The notes under the pieces: model-generated
Databases searched by the model: none
Told to the model about the DNA's origin: nothing
Seen by the model: only the letters and a program-made list of their open reading frames with translations
Shown here: positions 19,660 through 30,129 of the stretch, one piece after another
How positions within the stretch are numbered: position 1 is the first letter of the stretch
Layout of the letters: each line of letters begins with the position of its first letter
Program-made: the position numbers and the translations under genes
NCBI GenBank assembly: GCA_905147135.1
Contig: LR990053.1
Span: forward strand, 18,612,501-18,676,500
Reading direction: 5' to 3'
DNA from: Blastobasis lacticolella
Lineage: Eukaryota; Arthropoda; Insecta; Lepidoptera; Blastobasidae
Length of the DNA stretch: 64,000 bases

Positions 19660-20345
19660 TCTCAGAATTCGTTGATTGAAAGATATTTTTCCATAAGCCG
19701 ATTTAGCCGGAGTTCCCCGGCCGTTACGAAGCCGTCGAAACGGCACGCGCTCTTAACTCTAAACAGCTCAATTCCGTCGCATCCGCCCTTGTTTAGGAAG
19801 CCATTCTCGTTTTCCATAATCTGTTTTGTTCGCGAAGCAATACGTAATACGGAGGCGAAGCTGTAATAAGGAGCCGCGCGGCTGTCGCGACTCGCGGCGC
19901 AGCCATCGCTCGCGCTCCGCCGCCCGTAATGGCCCCGCCGAGCGGCAGCCGAGCAGCGCCGGAATTGCACGAACCATAAAAACCGTCGTAAGCCGGAGCC
20001 CCGACGTTTAGTAACTGTACAGAATCAAAAACAATGTAACCGTATCTTTGGGAAATAAAACCCGCATCGGAGCATCTGGCGCCAATATCTCAGCGCTACC
20101 GCGGTGTGTTTTTTCCCTTTTCTTTCCAATTTTCCCGGAGCGTGGCTGCTCGAAGCGCTCGCGTATTTATTATTATTTGTTTTCAATTGCAAAGTAATCT
20201 GCGGGCCCGCAGCTGGCAAGATGGGGCCTCGCCTTGCCGCGCGGCGCCGCGGCCGTCGCGCGCCTGGATTATGCTAAGCGTTACGTGCTGACACCGCCGG
20301 CTGCAGCGATTACCACCCGGTTAATTGCCCGCTAGATTCGCGTTC
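19660..20345. other. Long GC-rich island
   Basis: The longest GC-rich block: CGGAGTTCCCCGGCCGTTAC, AGCCGCGCGGCTGTCGCGAC, CGCGGCGCCGCGGCCGTCGC and ACACCGCCGGCTGCAGCGAT, with GGTTAATTGCCCGC at the end. Frames of 60-100 codons on both strands have no domain. Its abrupt composition and mixed AT motifs (CGTATTTATTATTATTTG) suggest regulatory sequence or a promoter-associated CpG block. Confidence 0.35.
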
Positions 20346-20669
20346 TGTGTTTGAATAACTTATAGTTCTACCACCGGCGCCACTACCTAGGTGGAAATGA
20401 AACCTCAGCGATTGCATTATAAACGGTTGCTGCATCTTTTTCAATTGTAGGTACGAAGGGAGACCAACCATTCGCCACAACCTGTTGCATTCTCACCAAG
20501 TACTATATGTTTATTTATTTATCAATTCCTAACTATTGAATTGACTTCGAGAATAAAAGCTCTAAAACGCATCTAAATCTATCCATACATCTAAGCTATG
20601 CCACCGGCATCCAAACACACATTGACATAACAGCACCCCTCTGTGTCATTGTAAAAAATCCTCGTAAAG

Positions 20670-20880
20670 CAATATTGCCGCGCCGCACAGCAATCGCGGC
20701 CGCCAGCGCCGCCGAGGCCGCCGCGCCCGAACCGCCGAATGCGCCCAAATTAAGCCGGCGCGCGGCGCCCGCGTCGATGATTAAAACCTGCCTCCGAGAC
20801 CCCCCTCGTCCCCCACTGACGCCGTATCTGGATAATTTCCACTTTTATTCCCCCAGACTTGTTATGAAGGTTTCCTTTCA
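20670..20880. other. GC-rich island
   Basis: GCGCCGCACAGCAATCGCGG, CGCGGCGCCCGCGTCGATGA, then TTAAAACCTGCC and TCCACTTTTATTCCCCC. The Ala-rich plus-strand frame (RRTAIAAASAAEAAAPEPPN) reflects the GCC content. Confidence 0.3.
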
Positions 20881-21233
20881 TGTTTGTTTGATTCTGAACA
20901 GCGAACTTTCACAAGACAGCCCCGAGAGTTCTAGAAGGTTACGGGGCCATTACTGTTTCAGCTCCACGCCGAACCACGCAAATCGGATTTCTCGAGAACT
21001 CTCAATTGGACTTTGATCGATTTGTTTGGCTTCCAATTACTACGAACATAGTTTGCAGATGTTTCTCTTCAATAAATACGCGGAGGTTCTTAGTACCACT
21101 TAGTGTGGTTATGTCATCTCGTACTTAAGTACAACGTTGAAATAAGTTATATTCTCTAATTAATTGTTTCTATTACATCTTAACAACTACAGTAATTTCC
21201 AGTTTGAAGGATAAGGTGGCCAGCGCAATTGCT

Positions 21234-21332
21234 AGCATGAGGATTTTCATTTTAGTCCTCACAGTGACAACTTACTGCATTTGATTCACAACTTGAACAA
21301 GGTTCTGCATTTTTGTTGCCTGCAACCATGAG
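21234..21332 (+). repeat. Dispersed repeat with TAGTCCTCACAGTGACAAC core
   Basis: The GAGGATTTTCATTTTAGTC and CTCACAGTGACAACTTACTG motifs recur at 41937-42000, 57040-57090 and 58268-58330, followed by GTTGCCTGCAACC-like sequence. The family is unnamed here and probably retroelement-derived. TGCATTT...TTCTGCATTTTTG is locally duplicated. Confidence 0.6.
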
Positions 21333-21956
21333 CGTTGTACCACATCCAACAGAAAACGCTTTTGTCTATTGAGGTCCTATCTCCAGCTGATCTGTCTCTT
21401 GACATTATCGCCTGTACATACCACACTCGAGTCGAAGGAGCTGCCGGACAACACCAGAGTAATCCCCGTGACACAGTGCCCCCATCTGAGTACCGACATT
21501 AATAAGAAATTTCGAAACGAACCTTTATCAATGGCGGTAGTGGGCGCTGACGAGGCGTGCGTTTCATTACATGCCCCGGTTTACGAGCGCTATAAATCCT
21601 TGGCCAGCGCGATCGATGGACATGTGCCCCCGCTACGGTGTCGTACATGGCCGCCAACACATCGCTTAATGTCAAATGACATTTACGACTTGGAATAATT
21701 GCTGGCGTGAAATTGAATGTTCATGTTGGTCCTATTTTTTTTAAGGACAGAAACTTTGGGGACATCTGATGAGATGAACTCGCCATTCATTGCAGCAACG
21801 GCTTGCGTGCTGCTCCCGATCGGCAATTGCAACTGCGCATTCGGGGCGCGTGCGCGAGATTTGGATGCACCCTTAAGGTCTTCTGTTATGTAATTCTCTA
21901 GAGAGCGTTTGCTGGTCCGCATGGATAATCCTTTAATCAATGATCCCCCAATAGCG

Positions 21957-22160
21957 AGTCATATAGACCACACTTGAAGCTTGACGACCTACCTTGGTTT
22001 TGGAGGCGATTATGAAAATAAACAGTATAAGCCGACTGTTTGTCAAGCAATACCAGTAGTTTAGTGAAGCTTCCGCGACATCGGCACGTAAAATAATGCC
22101 CTATTATTTTGCGGTCTGGGATGTAAGCTACAACATTGCAAAATTTCGACGAAATCCATT
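21957..22160 (-). other. Open frame of unknown origin, over 65 codons
   Basis: The minus strand is open for about 70 codons, from near 22160 to a TGA at about 21955. The peptide begins near ISSKFCNVVAYIPDRKIIG, continues HYFTCRCRGSFTKLLVLLD, KQSAYTVYFHNRLQNQGRSS and ends SFKCGLYDSLLGDH. There is no ATG in frame. A good donor (CAAG|GTAGGT) lies inside it near 21975. Mixed composition and length make it coding-like. It could equally be a transposon piece. I do not recognise it. Confidence 0.25.
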
Positions 22161-22399
22161 CAGCATCTACCTAACAAAAATCCATTCAAACATAAATCCT
22201 TAAAAACTTTAGGTTATATTATTAGTAGTAAAGGTAAGTAATAAGTAAGAAAGTAGGAAGCAGTATAAGATACGGGACAAAGCGGCGGACTCAAGAAGCG
22301 TAGACTTATTATGACTTTGCGTGCCAACGAACTCACCCCCACAGAGCAGAAAAAAAAATTATAGTAGCCGTGAAGGTAGCTAACTTTTCAATCTCTTTG

Positions 22400-22445
22400 C
22401 TTACCACCAAAGATGCCAAAGACCGAGCGAAGTGAACTGGAGAAC
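22400..22445 (+). mobile_element. RTE-A scrap
   Basis: ACCACCAAAGATGCCAAAGA then CCGAGCGAAGTGAACTGG translates as TTKDAKDRAK followed by a stop, matching the DAEDRAKW motif of RTE-A. Confidence 0.45.
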
Positions 22446-22689
22446 TAGGAATGTGGACCCCGCGCTCTCGCCGACACGTTCGGCCGGAATTGACGCCAGG
22501 ACGATAATAATTTAGCGAGATAGGTGGTCATATCAACATTAATTAAGCACTCTCGCGTGGGAGCTTGGATGCTGTTATACATCATCCTCGTTGGGTAAAA
22601 ATGGGACGTATTTTTTATCTATCAACAAACATGTGTTTTGAAACCTTAGACAATTGAAATTGTCATCCAATACCTATAAAGCCCAATAA

Positions 22690-22790
22690 ACGGCCGTAAC
22701 AACAAATAATAAAAACAGTCAGACATGAGTCGGACTCGCGCACGTAGGTTTTGAATTTAATCAGAATCACACGTTTTTGGCATAAATATT
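22690..22790 (+). repeat. GTCGGACTCGC repeat fragment
   Basis: CGGCCGTAACAACAAATAAT, AAACAGTCAGACATGAGTCG and GACTCGCGCACGTAGG are a decayed copy of the repeat at 8668-8815. Confidence 0.6.
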
Positions 22791-22799
22791 AAAGTTGAC

Positions 22800-23860
22800 T
22801 TTATCACATGTGGAATAATACTACGCCCTGCGTAATCGAATTCTACTCCGTTATATCATATATCTAAGCTTAAAACACTTAGCCCTTGAATAACACTTTA
22901 CTATATATTACGAATATTATCTCAGCTCACAAAGAGAAAGTTGATTCTTCTGAGAACAAAGGACAACGAGCCTCTTGCGAAACATTTCCAGTCTTTGAAG
23001 AAAGATGAAACTGCTCAAGAAATTAAGCTCGCCGAGTTTTTAGAGCCATTACTTTATACGCGATTACGTGTTTCGCTTGATTCCTGAAAGACGTCACTTT
23101 CGTCCATGTTTCGTTGAAATCGTTAGGCCGAAGGGCGGGCGCCCTATCTTCGAGCGATAGCAACTGCTGATATTTACTTTTATTTTATGGCAATGGACTA
23201 CGCTACGATCGCCCGTTAGCGAGGGTCAGACCACCCATGAATACCAACGGCCCTCCAACATAAATGAAAGGAATAAAATCAACTTATCTTTCACGAAATA
23301 CATTCTTACCGTTCACACAAATAAACCGCTGCGCGGCCCGCTGGCCACGGGAATTCGATTACTTTCTCTACGCTACCAGGAATCGGAGGCAATATCTACA
23401 ATAAATTTCTAGTCAAGTTCGTGTAGCATTGTCAATGGTTCGTCGGCTTCAATTCATAATGAAAAATAAGAATCTTCCTCATGAATCACTTTCTGTTGGT
23501 GAAAACCGCATGAAAACCTCTTCAGTAGTTTTCGAGTTCATCGCGAACAGGCAGACAGACTGACAATTGGATAATATGTAATTATAATCCAAAGTGCAAC
23601 ACATGCCACGTAGCTAACCCGGCTCAATATCGCCTATTAATAATAATATTGGCTTTGTCTCCGGCCACTAAGCCATAACTAACTTCTGTTTGTCTGTTTG
23701 CACACCGCGACTGCAACAATAGCTATCCCGCCGATGCGTGTAATTCTAACGCCAGTGGTTCTCGAACAGTATGTCGCAAGACAGCACGCACAACTTAGAT
23801 TAGATTAAGATGGCCATCTCATCCGGTGGCAAATAAATGACTGAGCATGCGGGACCATGC
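22800..23860. other. No gene recognised
   Basis: Unique AT-rich sequence. GAAAACCGCATGAAAACCTC (about 23500) is a short lepidopteran-type repeat scrap also seen near 10440. Confidence 0.4.
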
Positions 23861-23867
23861 CTGTCTC

Positions 23868-24600
23868 ATAATCAGCCTATACTAGTCCACTGCTGGACAT
23901 AGGCCTCCCTCAATGAGCGCCGATGCACCCTGCCCTCGGCTTGTCGCATCCAGCATCCACAAAACCGCAGCCAAAATTCGTTGGATTCGTTGCCACGACC
24001 ACTCCACAGTGGCTACCACTTTGCCGTTTAAGTCCCCCATTACAAGATTGAAGTGAGCCTTTGAGGTGATGTGCAAGATCTTCGATATGTCTTCTTACAA
24101 TTTCTATAAATATAAATAAATCTCTTCATACATTTTTCCACTTCATCATCCGAGTAAGACGAGGTCGGTACGTATACCTGGATAACCTTTATGCTATTTC
24201 GTTTTAATAGACGAAGAAGCAGGTACGCTACCCTGGTCGACAAACTGGAGATAACCTCAACGTTGCTAGCAAGGGCCCTATGGCTGAGAAATCCTGGGAT
24301 GCTTGGTCACCGTCGCGAAAGTAGAGAAGGTGTCCTAACTCCTCCTCTCTATGGACTTCATACAACCCCAGAATATGACACTTAATATTTTTTAACTCCA
24401 CTTCCAGCTGCGCTAGCTGTTCATTAAGACTCAGAGTGCATCCGTTAAACGTTGCCGGGGTCCTTCCGTAGCCGGGATTTTTTGCACCTATTACCCTGCC
24501 GTTTCCGTAACCGCCGCCTTGGTCGTCTAGCAGGGCGACTGGGAACTGGAGGCAATTTTTTTGTATTTGTCATATTAGAAGTGTTTGCTATGCCTTGCCT
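23868..24600 (-). mobile_element. Internally deleted RTE LINE: endonuclease joined to 3' tail
   Basis: On the minus strand, in broken frames, the AP-type endonuclease domain reads: RTPATFNGCTLSLNEQLAQL, EVELKNIKCHILGLYEVHRE, SSLSTRVAYLLLRLLKRN, SIKVIQVYVPTSSYSDDEVE, then KAHFNLVMGDLNGKV. Directly after that (about 24000) the sequence jumps to the extreme 3' end of an RTE-type element, GGAGGCCTATGTCCAGCAGT then GGACTAGTATAGGCTGA (near 23910-23870). The whole reverse transcriptase, about 1.5-2 kb in a full element, is missing. The 5' boundary near 24600 is approximate. Confidence 0.75.
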
Positions 24601-24838
24601 GTCTAGGAACAATATTTGATTATAATTATTAGAGAACATACTCGCAGACAATGTGTTCCAATCCGTAACCGTATGCATGATAAGGTTGAACTAAAGTGGT
24701 TTGTGAGGATAGCTAGTAAACTCGACGACATAAGGATGAAATGTCCGCCCCAGTCGCATTCGCGACCGACATTCATGACCGTCAATGCGTCAATAAGTTA
24801 TTATTTAAAAAAAAATCTTTTATTTTATTTATTGGCTT

Positions 24839-24870
24839 GAGTGTGTATGTACGTATGTATGTATGTATCA
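24839..24870. repeat. GTAT microsatellite
   Basis: GTGTGTATGTACGTATGTAT followed by GTATGTATC. Confidence 0.85.
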
Positions 24871-25129
24871 ACTTGATACGTTTACTTGTTCCTAAGAATA
24901 AGTATTTAGAGTGTCCGACAGACGGACAACACAGTGATTCTAAAAGAGTTTAGTTTTTACCTTTAGAGGTCCGGTACCGGAAAGATTGAGAACCCCTGCT
25001 GCACGCATTGGATGGTTGACTATAGATGACTGTGAATACAGTAATGTGCGCGCCTGCCCTTTTGTATTGATGCGTAGCAATAACTCCATATCTATAACAG
25101 CTAGAGTAGATATGGTTTAATTAGTATTA

Positions 25130-25190
25130 GGTATAATACTTATCTCTCTCTCTATCATATACATATATATACATATCATACTCTCAAATA
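25130..25190. repeat. Pyrimidine and AT dinucleotide runs
   Basis: CTTATCTCTCTCTCTATC followed by ATATACATATATATACATAT. Confidence 0.75.
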
Positions 25191-25673
25191 ATGCTGCGTG
25201 CATCACACAGCGTGATACATGTGTCAATTGATGTTTATTAATATGTAATATTCAGACCGAAACAATTTCAATAATACCAAAATACAGAACAAGTATTTTC
25301 CCACTGCAGATTCACGCTCTGATGACGCCATAATTTGGAGGCTTCGTTGAGCGTAAAGCATACAGTGTACACAGCCGGCCCTAGACAGTCCAGCGTGGTT
25401 TCCGTGGTCCGTCCGTGGCCGTGCCGTTACATTCCCGTTCACCTGTTGTCGAATCAATTTTCTGCTTGGCGGCCGTGCGCCGCACTCGGCGCCGCCACCA
25501 ACGTGTTTTACAGCGCGTAACATCCTCTCGTTAGTATAATATATGTTCTTGTTTTTCGCACTAACGTTACATCACAGTAATAAGACATCAATTGACACCA
25601 AATAAGAAGCAGCCACCGTCCAGTATATCAGCAACCTGAGGGAGCGGACTCGGTACGAGCCTTTAAGGTGCCC

Positions 25674-26069
25674 GGGTACCGATTCTGGCGTGCAATGCAG
25701 TTGTTATTATGTTGTAATGTAACTATAACTACGTCAAGGTATCGAGTCAGTCTCAGCATCATCCCAGTTAAATTGCAGTTAAATCATTGTTCGACCTTTG
25801 ACACGTTTTCGTTGACAGAATTGATGGCAGTTTGACAACTAAGAAAGATGCAACTTAGTAATTTGTTTATTTATTTATTTTTTGGAGTACCAACAGCCAT
25901 ATAAAACCATAATGCAACCAAAGTACCAGAAAACGAATTGTGGAAAAGTTCGAACTCATGAAATTTGCAACTCAACATCTGTCATTTGAATAACAATCAC
26001 ACATTTGAAATGCGATGCAATAGTAATGTTACTGCAACTGAGACGATTTCCGTACCAGAATCGAAGCCC
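25674..26069. mobile_element. 400-bp inverted-repeat element, copy 1
   Basis: This is about 90% alike by eye to 39768-40167 over its whole length. The ends form a 15-bp imperfect inverted repeat (GGGTACCGATTCTGG against GGGCTTCGATTCTGG, 12 of 15). It has no coding capacity and an internal TTTATTTATTTATT run. This fits a small non-autonomous DNA transposon, but no clean target duplication is visible, so the class is open. Confidence 0.65.
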
Positions 26070-26154
26070 TGTAGACATTATTATTCCTTTTGAAGAACCC
26101 CAAGTTATAGTGCAAACAAAAGACTTCGAGAGGGAGACTACACGAAAGATTAAA

Positions 26155-26208
26155 TTTCTCAAATATTCTGTGTCTTCGAGAGGGAGAAGACACAGAATAT
26201 TTGAGAAA
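26155..26208. repeat. Perfect 23-bp hairpin
   Basis: The arm at 26155-26177 (TTTCTCAAATATTCTGTGTC then TTC) is exactly complementary to 26186-26208, with an 8-nt loop GAGAGGGA. CTTCGAGAGGGAGA also occurs just upstream (26124-26137), so the loop region is a local direct repeat. Confidence 0.95.
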
Positions 26209-26279
26209 CCATACTCCCTCACGCACAACGCAAGAACTTGCTATTTAGCGCTGACATGTAATGTATAGAAGGTTAAAAT

Positions 26280-27180
26280 AATACTATTACATTGGTTGTT
26301 TGTCTTCTGCTGTCTGTTTGTAAATTATACATTAAAATAACATGCAAACAATAGTCCAAGTCCAGAGGGCTCAAGGCGGCAACACTGGCTCACGGATAAA
26401 TCACGCGTCAAAAGCACTGCAAACTATTTTCTGTATTAAAATCTTCCTACATTAGCGACCCCGATTCGCCTACTCCGCTAAATAAATTCAATTTGGTTTC
26501 GAAATATAATAATTACGGTATTGTTGCAATAATAAATAGTACAATGTCATTAAAATGGTGTTATGAACCGACCCCAGACTCGTTAAAATCAGAAATACAT
26601 CAACTAATTACAATGAAGTTAGACCTCAATCATGAAACTAACCAAGTCTAGTGTTCAGCAATCCTGCGGTTTATAGCCACGGACTCGTTATTAGCGTAAT
26701 GGCGGGGAGCCAAATTGGCGCCAACTCACCGCGTCCCAGCGCCATTTTGATTTGTTTTTCATTTTATTGTTCACTCGGTTCGGCTGATTAGGGATGCTGG
26801 CGGCATGCAGAGCTGGATGGCGTGGACGTGTAGCAGCGGTGCCTCGAACATGGTTCTCAGGAATAAAACAGAGCATTAATCAGAGAGCTCAACTTAGTGA
26901 AAGTTTTATATACTTCACCAGTATTAAATAAGAAATACCTCGTGAGTTTATTCTTCTGTCATCATAGTTTTCTCTAAGTTTTCAGGCTTTGTTAGTTATT
27001 TTATAGGAAACGATAATATTTCTATCATAGTTTCATACTCAAGGACAAATTATTATATCATTAATGTAACCTTTTTAAATAATAATTTATATGCTGTAAA
27101 ACTGTTGTTATACGCAGTTCAATTCTCCCTCATTCTGCGATCGGCAAATATGAATAAAGAAAATACTAAATCGCAGACAC
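26280..27180. other. No gene recognised
   Basis: AT-rich unique sequence. The stretch at 26690-26870 is slightly GC-enriched (GCCACGGACTCGTTATTAGC, GGCGGGGAGCCAAATTGGCG) and may be another regulatory-type patch. Confidence 0.4.
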
Positions 27181-27193
27181 ACAATATACTTAC

Positions 27194-27324
27194 TCCACCT
27201 GCCGCTTGTCTGAGCAAATGACAATGACACTGGGAGTACTGGAGCTAATGCCCCTTGCGACGTGCGACCGCAAAAACGCGCCGTAGATCAGTGGCCGGCG
27301 CAGGCGCGCGCTAATCGCGGGCAT
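27194..27324 (-). CDS. Possible first coding exon of unknown gene
   Basis: On the minus strand an ATG at 27324-27322 follows a CpG-rich stretch (GGGCGGGCCGGCGCGCGGCG, then CCGTGACGT). The frame runs 43 codons plus two bases to a consensus donor GTGGA|GTAAGTAT (27193-27186). The peptide (MPAISARLRRPLIYGAFLRS, then HVARGISSSTPSVIVICSDK, then RQVE) is mixed, has no low complexity, and reads like a real protein. Without splicing the frame stops one codon later, at 27192-27190, so the donor matters. A CpG island, start codon and strong donor fit a first coding exon of a gene running to lower coordinates. Part of the sequence also feels like a conserved lepidopteran element to me. I cannot name the product. 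Confidence 0.35.
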
Positions 27325-27370
27325 ACGTCACGGCGCCGCGCGCCGGCCCGCCCACGGCTGCCAGGGAACG
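27240..27370. other. CpG-rich island around 27.3 kb
   Basis: GCGCAGGCGCGCGCTAATCG, CACGGCGCCGCGCGCCGGCC. It overlaps the possible exon at 27194-27324 and would be its 5' leader or promoter if that exon is real. Confidence 0.4.
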
Positions 27371-27746
27371 CTTTGGGACTTAGGTATTGATACGGTGGTG
27401 ACAGTAATACGGCAGTAGTGAAGTGTGTAGTTGCTACAGACAAAACTGCGATGCGCACATCGCAAAGACTCGTCACTGCGCCGAACGTTAATGCGACAAA
27501 AGGTACTATCCTGGGTTCCCACTGTTTACCAAGTTTCTACGGGTATTTCTTCATAGGCAATAGCTTACCCGTTCTTCAAATTCGCCAGAAACCTCTCCAC
27601 TTTGCCAAAGGTAATCGGGTTTATCATTTCATGGCTTACAAGAAGCTGTGGTGAATGTGGTTACAACATCCACCGCAAGTGGTGGTGGCACGTACATATT
27701 GGCCTTGTTAGACAGTCGGTACGGTCGGACAGCGGTAGATTTGTAG

Positions 27747-28070
27747 ATGGCCTTCTGCCACTGCCGCAAGATAGTGCTGACCATGACCAAGGCGGAGGTC
27801 AGTAAGGTTCTAAGAATTTTATCTTCCTTACTATTTGCCGGAGCCAAATCCTCCAGGAATCCAGCCAAACGCCTCGCTCAAATGGCCCACATGGCCGTTG
27901 AAATCGCACCAACCACGATCTATTCGGACTATGATATACGCAAGGTATCGTCAAAGCTTCCAGAAGGTAGCTTACTTGGTGTCTGCGCAACCGGACTGAG
28001 ATGCCGTTTGAAGAAGTTTGCTAATCCAAATACATTTAATAAGTTGGCCGACTATTACTCGTTAACTTGA
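27747..28070 (+). other. Unrecognised 107-codon open frame
   Basis: ATG at 27747, stop at 28068-28070. The peptide includes KVLRILSSLLFAGAKSSRNP, AKRLAQMAHMAVEIAPTTIY, DIRKVSSKLPEGSLLGVCAT and GLRCRLKKFANPNTFNKLAD. It is balanced in composition, basic, and ends YYSLT. No domain is visible. A stop lies directly before the ATG, while another frame upstream (27602-27805) is also open, so a frameshifted older coding sequence is possible. It could be a transposon gene remnant or chance. Confidence 0.25.
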
Positions 28071-28142
28071 AGAGTCCACTTCGCTCTGATAGTTTTCCTG
28101 TTAACTTCGTTATACAAGTACATTATTATTTTGAATACTTAC

Positions 28143-28162
28143 ACGTATCCATCTATGTTTAG
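28143..28162 (-). other. Possible 20-nt microexon
   Basis: The minus strand has a strong polypyrimidine acceptor (CGCCCGCCCCCACCTCTAAC then AG), 20 bases, then a donor GTAAGTATTC. Splice signals only; no protein context. Confidence 0.12.
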
Positions 28163-28169
28163 CTGTTAG

Positions 28170-29265
28170 AGGTGGGGGCGGGCGGTCGGGTGGAAATAAT
28201 AAGCAATTCAAAGACCCTTTAACCCTCACTGTTCACAATTTCAATAGCACTGTAACTACCAGGTTAGTGTACCAAAAATATAATTTAGAGCGACGCCGTT
28301 TTATTTTTTCCATTTATCTTAGTAAACCCTTTCAATGGACACCCATATCATCCATTGGCCCGCTAGGTCCGTAGGGACTCGGTCATATTGGATTTAGAAT
28401 GATATAATGATATCGAAAGCTAGCTAGCTAGGTTAGCTAATGAGCTAACCACGCAATGTTTTCAAAAAAAACGTCATGAAATGTTTTATCACAATCAGTT
28501 CATTTTAGCTGAGTTGCAAATTTGACCCACATAACTAACTAACTTACACGGCAAATTTATTTAACGCTTTGTATATAAAATCACTTTAAATAATTTTCGA
28601 AAAATATGATATATAAGGGGTAACGGCTTAAGCTTAATTCTACAAGGGACAACAATAAAAACAATTAATTATTTCTGGATATTTCTCTTCTGAGTTCTTT
28701 TCAAGGTTTATCCGACGTTACGTAGTGCTCGAAGAATCCCAATTCGAACTCGCATTTAAGAGTGACGCTACCACCGCTATTCCGTCACATCAAAACTCAT
28801 ACACACATCTTTATTAAATTACTCAATATGATTATGCCAATCCATTGCAAATAAATATGACACTAATAGGTTATTATTGAATTTTCCCTATTTGTCATTT
28901 TCCGGGAAAAGCGCTCAAAGGCCTCTTTTGCGGCGCGGGACGGAGCGTCAGTACCTACTTAGATACTCGCACTAATAACAATATTTAGAAACGTTACAAA
29001 AGTATTCAATGCTGGGCTGAAATCTCAAAACTCGTGTAAAACTAATAAATATTTGTATAGTCAATCAGCTTCTTGAATTACGACTTGTACTGTTATTTGA
29101 TAGATGAATTAGAAATTTCACAGAGAGAAAATTGTGATTTATCATTTACGTCTCTATTTGAAATTGAAGCACAAATTCCATCTCAATATCATTATTTTCT
29201 ACTAAAAAATAAACAACAAAGCAATCTCGTGTCTAACTAGACACGCGATATCAAGATTGAGAACT
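28170..29265. other. No gene recognised
   Basis: AT-rich unique sequence. Near 28735-28790 the minus strand has AGCGGTGGTAGCG and GAGTTCGAATTGGG at tRNA-like spacing, perhaps a SINE head, but it is too weak to call. Confidence 0.35.
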
Positions 29266-29269
29266 ACAA

Positions 29270-29740
29270 AAACAGTCCCCGCGAGGCGAGCGCGCCCGCG
29301 CCGCCGCAATACCGGATCGCAACCTTGCCCAGGTGGATGAAACATCGCATTTGGCACGAGCTACTTTAATTAGAGCCGGTTTAGATTAAGCTGGATATGA
29401 GCTGGCGTCGCAGGAGCTGTACAGTCGCGCCAATAAATTGGATCGGACTGCGCCCGCGGCGGCGCCACGGCACCACGGCGCGTTAACGGCTAAGTCCTAG
29501 AGACGGATGCGGCACTTTAATCAACGACTTAGCAGTTATTTCGCGCAGTCCGCCGCCCGGCAGATAGCTTAGTGTCGCTGAAATTAGCTGGGGACCTAGC
29601 CGGGAAGTTTGCCCGCAATTGCTGCCTCGCAGCGGAATTTATGTTTGTCAGCGGCGACGGCGGGCTTTGTACTGCGGCGGCGCGCTGCGATCGGACCCCG
29701 GTCAGAGATAACGCGGCTGCCGGTCGGGCTGGCTATAGGT
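29270..29740. other. GC-rich island
   Basis: CGCGAGGCGAGCGCGCCCGC, GCCCGCGGCGGCGCCACGGC and GTCCGCCGCCCGGCAGATAG are interleaved with TTTAATTAGAGCCGG, CGCCAATAAATTGG, ACTTTAATCAACG and GAATTTATG. Frames here have no domain. This is one of the best candidates for conserved non-coding sequence. Confidence 0.35.
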
Positions 29741-30129
29741 ACTTGTACTGGATTTTTCAAGAAAAATAGATAAACACATTCTCCTGTGGAAATTATATAT
29801 TTAACAGTTAAAATCAATAAGAGACAGGCGAGCAAGGGCGGCCTTATCGCTACAAGTGTAGTGACGAAGTATGTTACATCAAACCTCACATAACTAAAGT
29901 CAAAGTCCGAGTACGAAAACCTATATAAATTAGAAAAGCCAGATCATGCCCAACGGTTATACAGTCCTAGTACATAGATACATATATACACACCAGCACG
30001 CTTTTTTGACATTGTTATCCTTTCCATCGCCAACAGTACAATCGTCAATCGTCGTACAGTGCCAAGTTCAGCTAGCAGGAAGTAAGTAAAAAACGAACTA
30101 CGTGCAACCAATTTAGAAAAAAAAAACTA

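Noticed and set aside
30050..30085. 5' exon with CTATATAAAT upstream and AGGAAGTAAGT donor
   Set aside because: TATA-like and donor-like motifs are about 140 bp apart with no open frame between them; each is common in AT-rich DNA.
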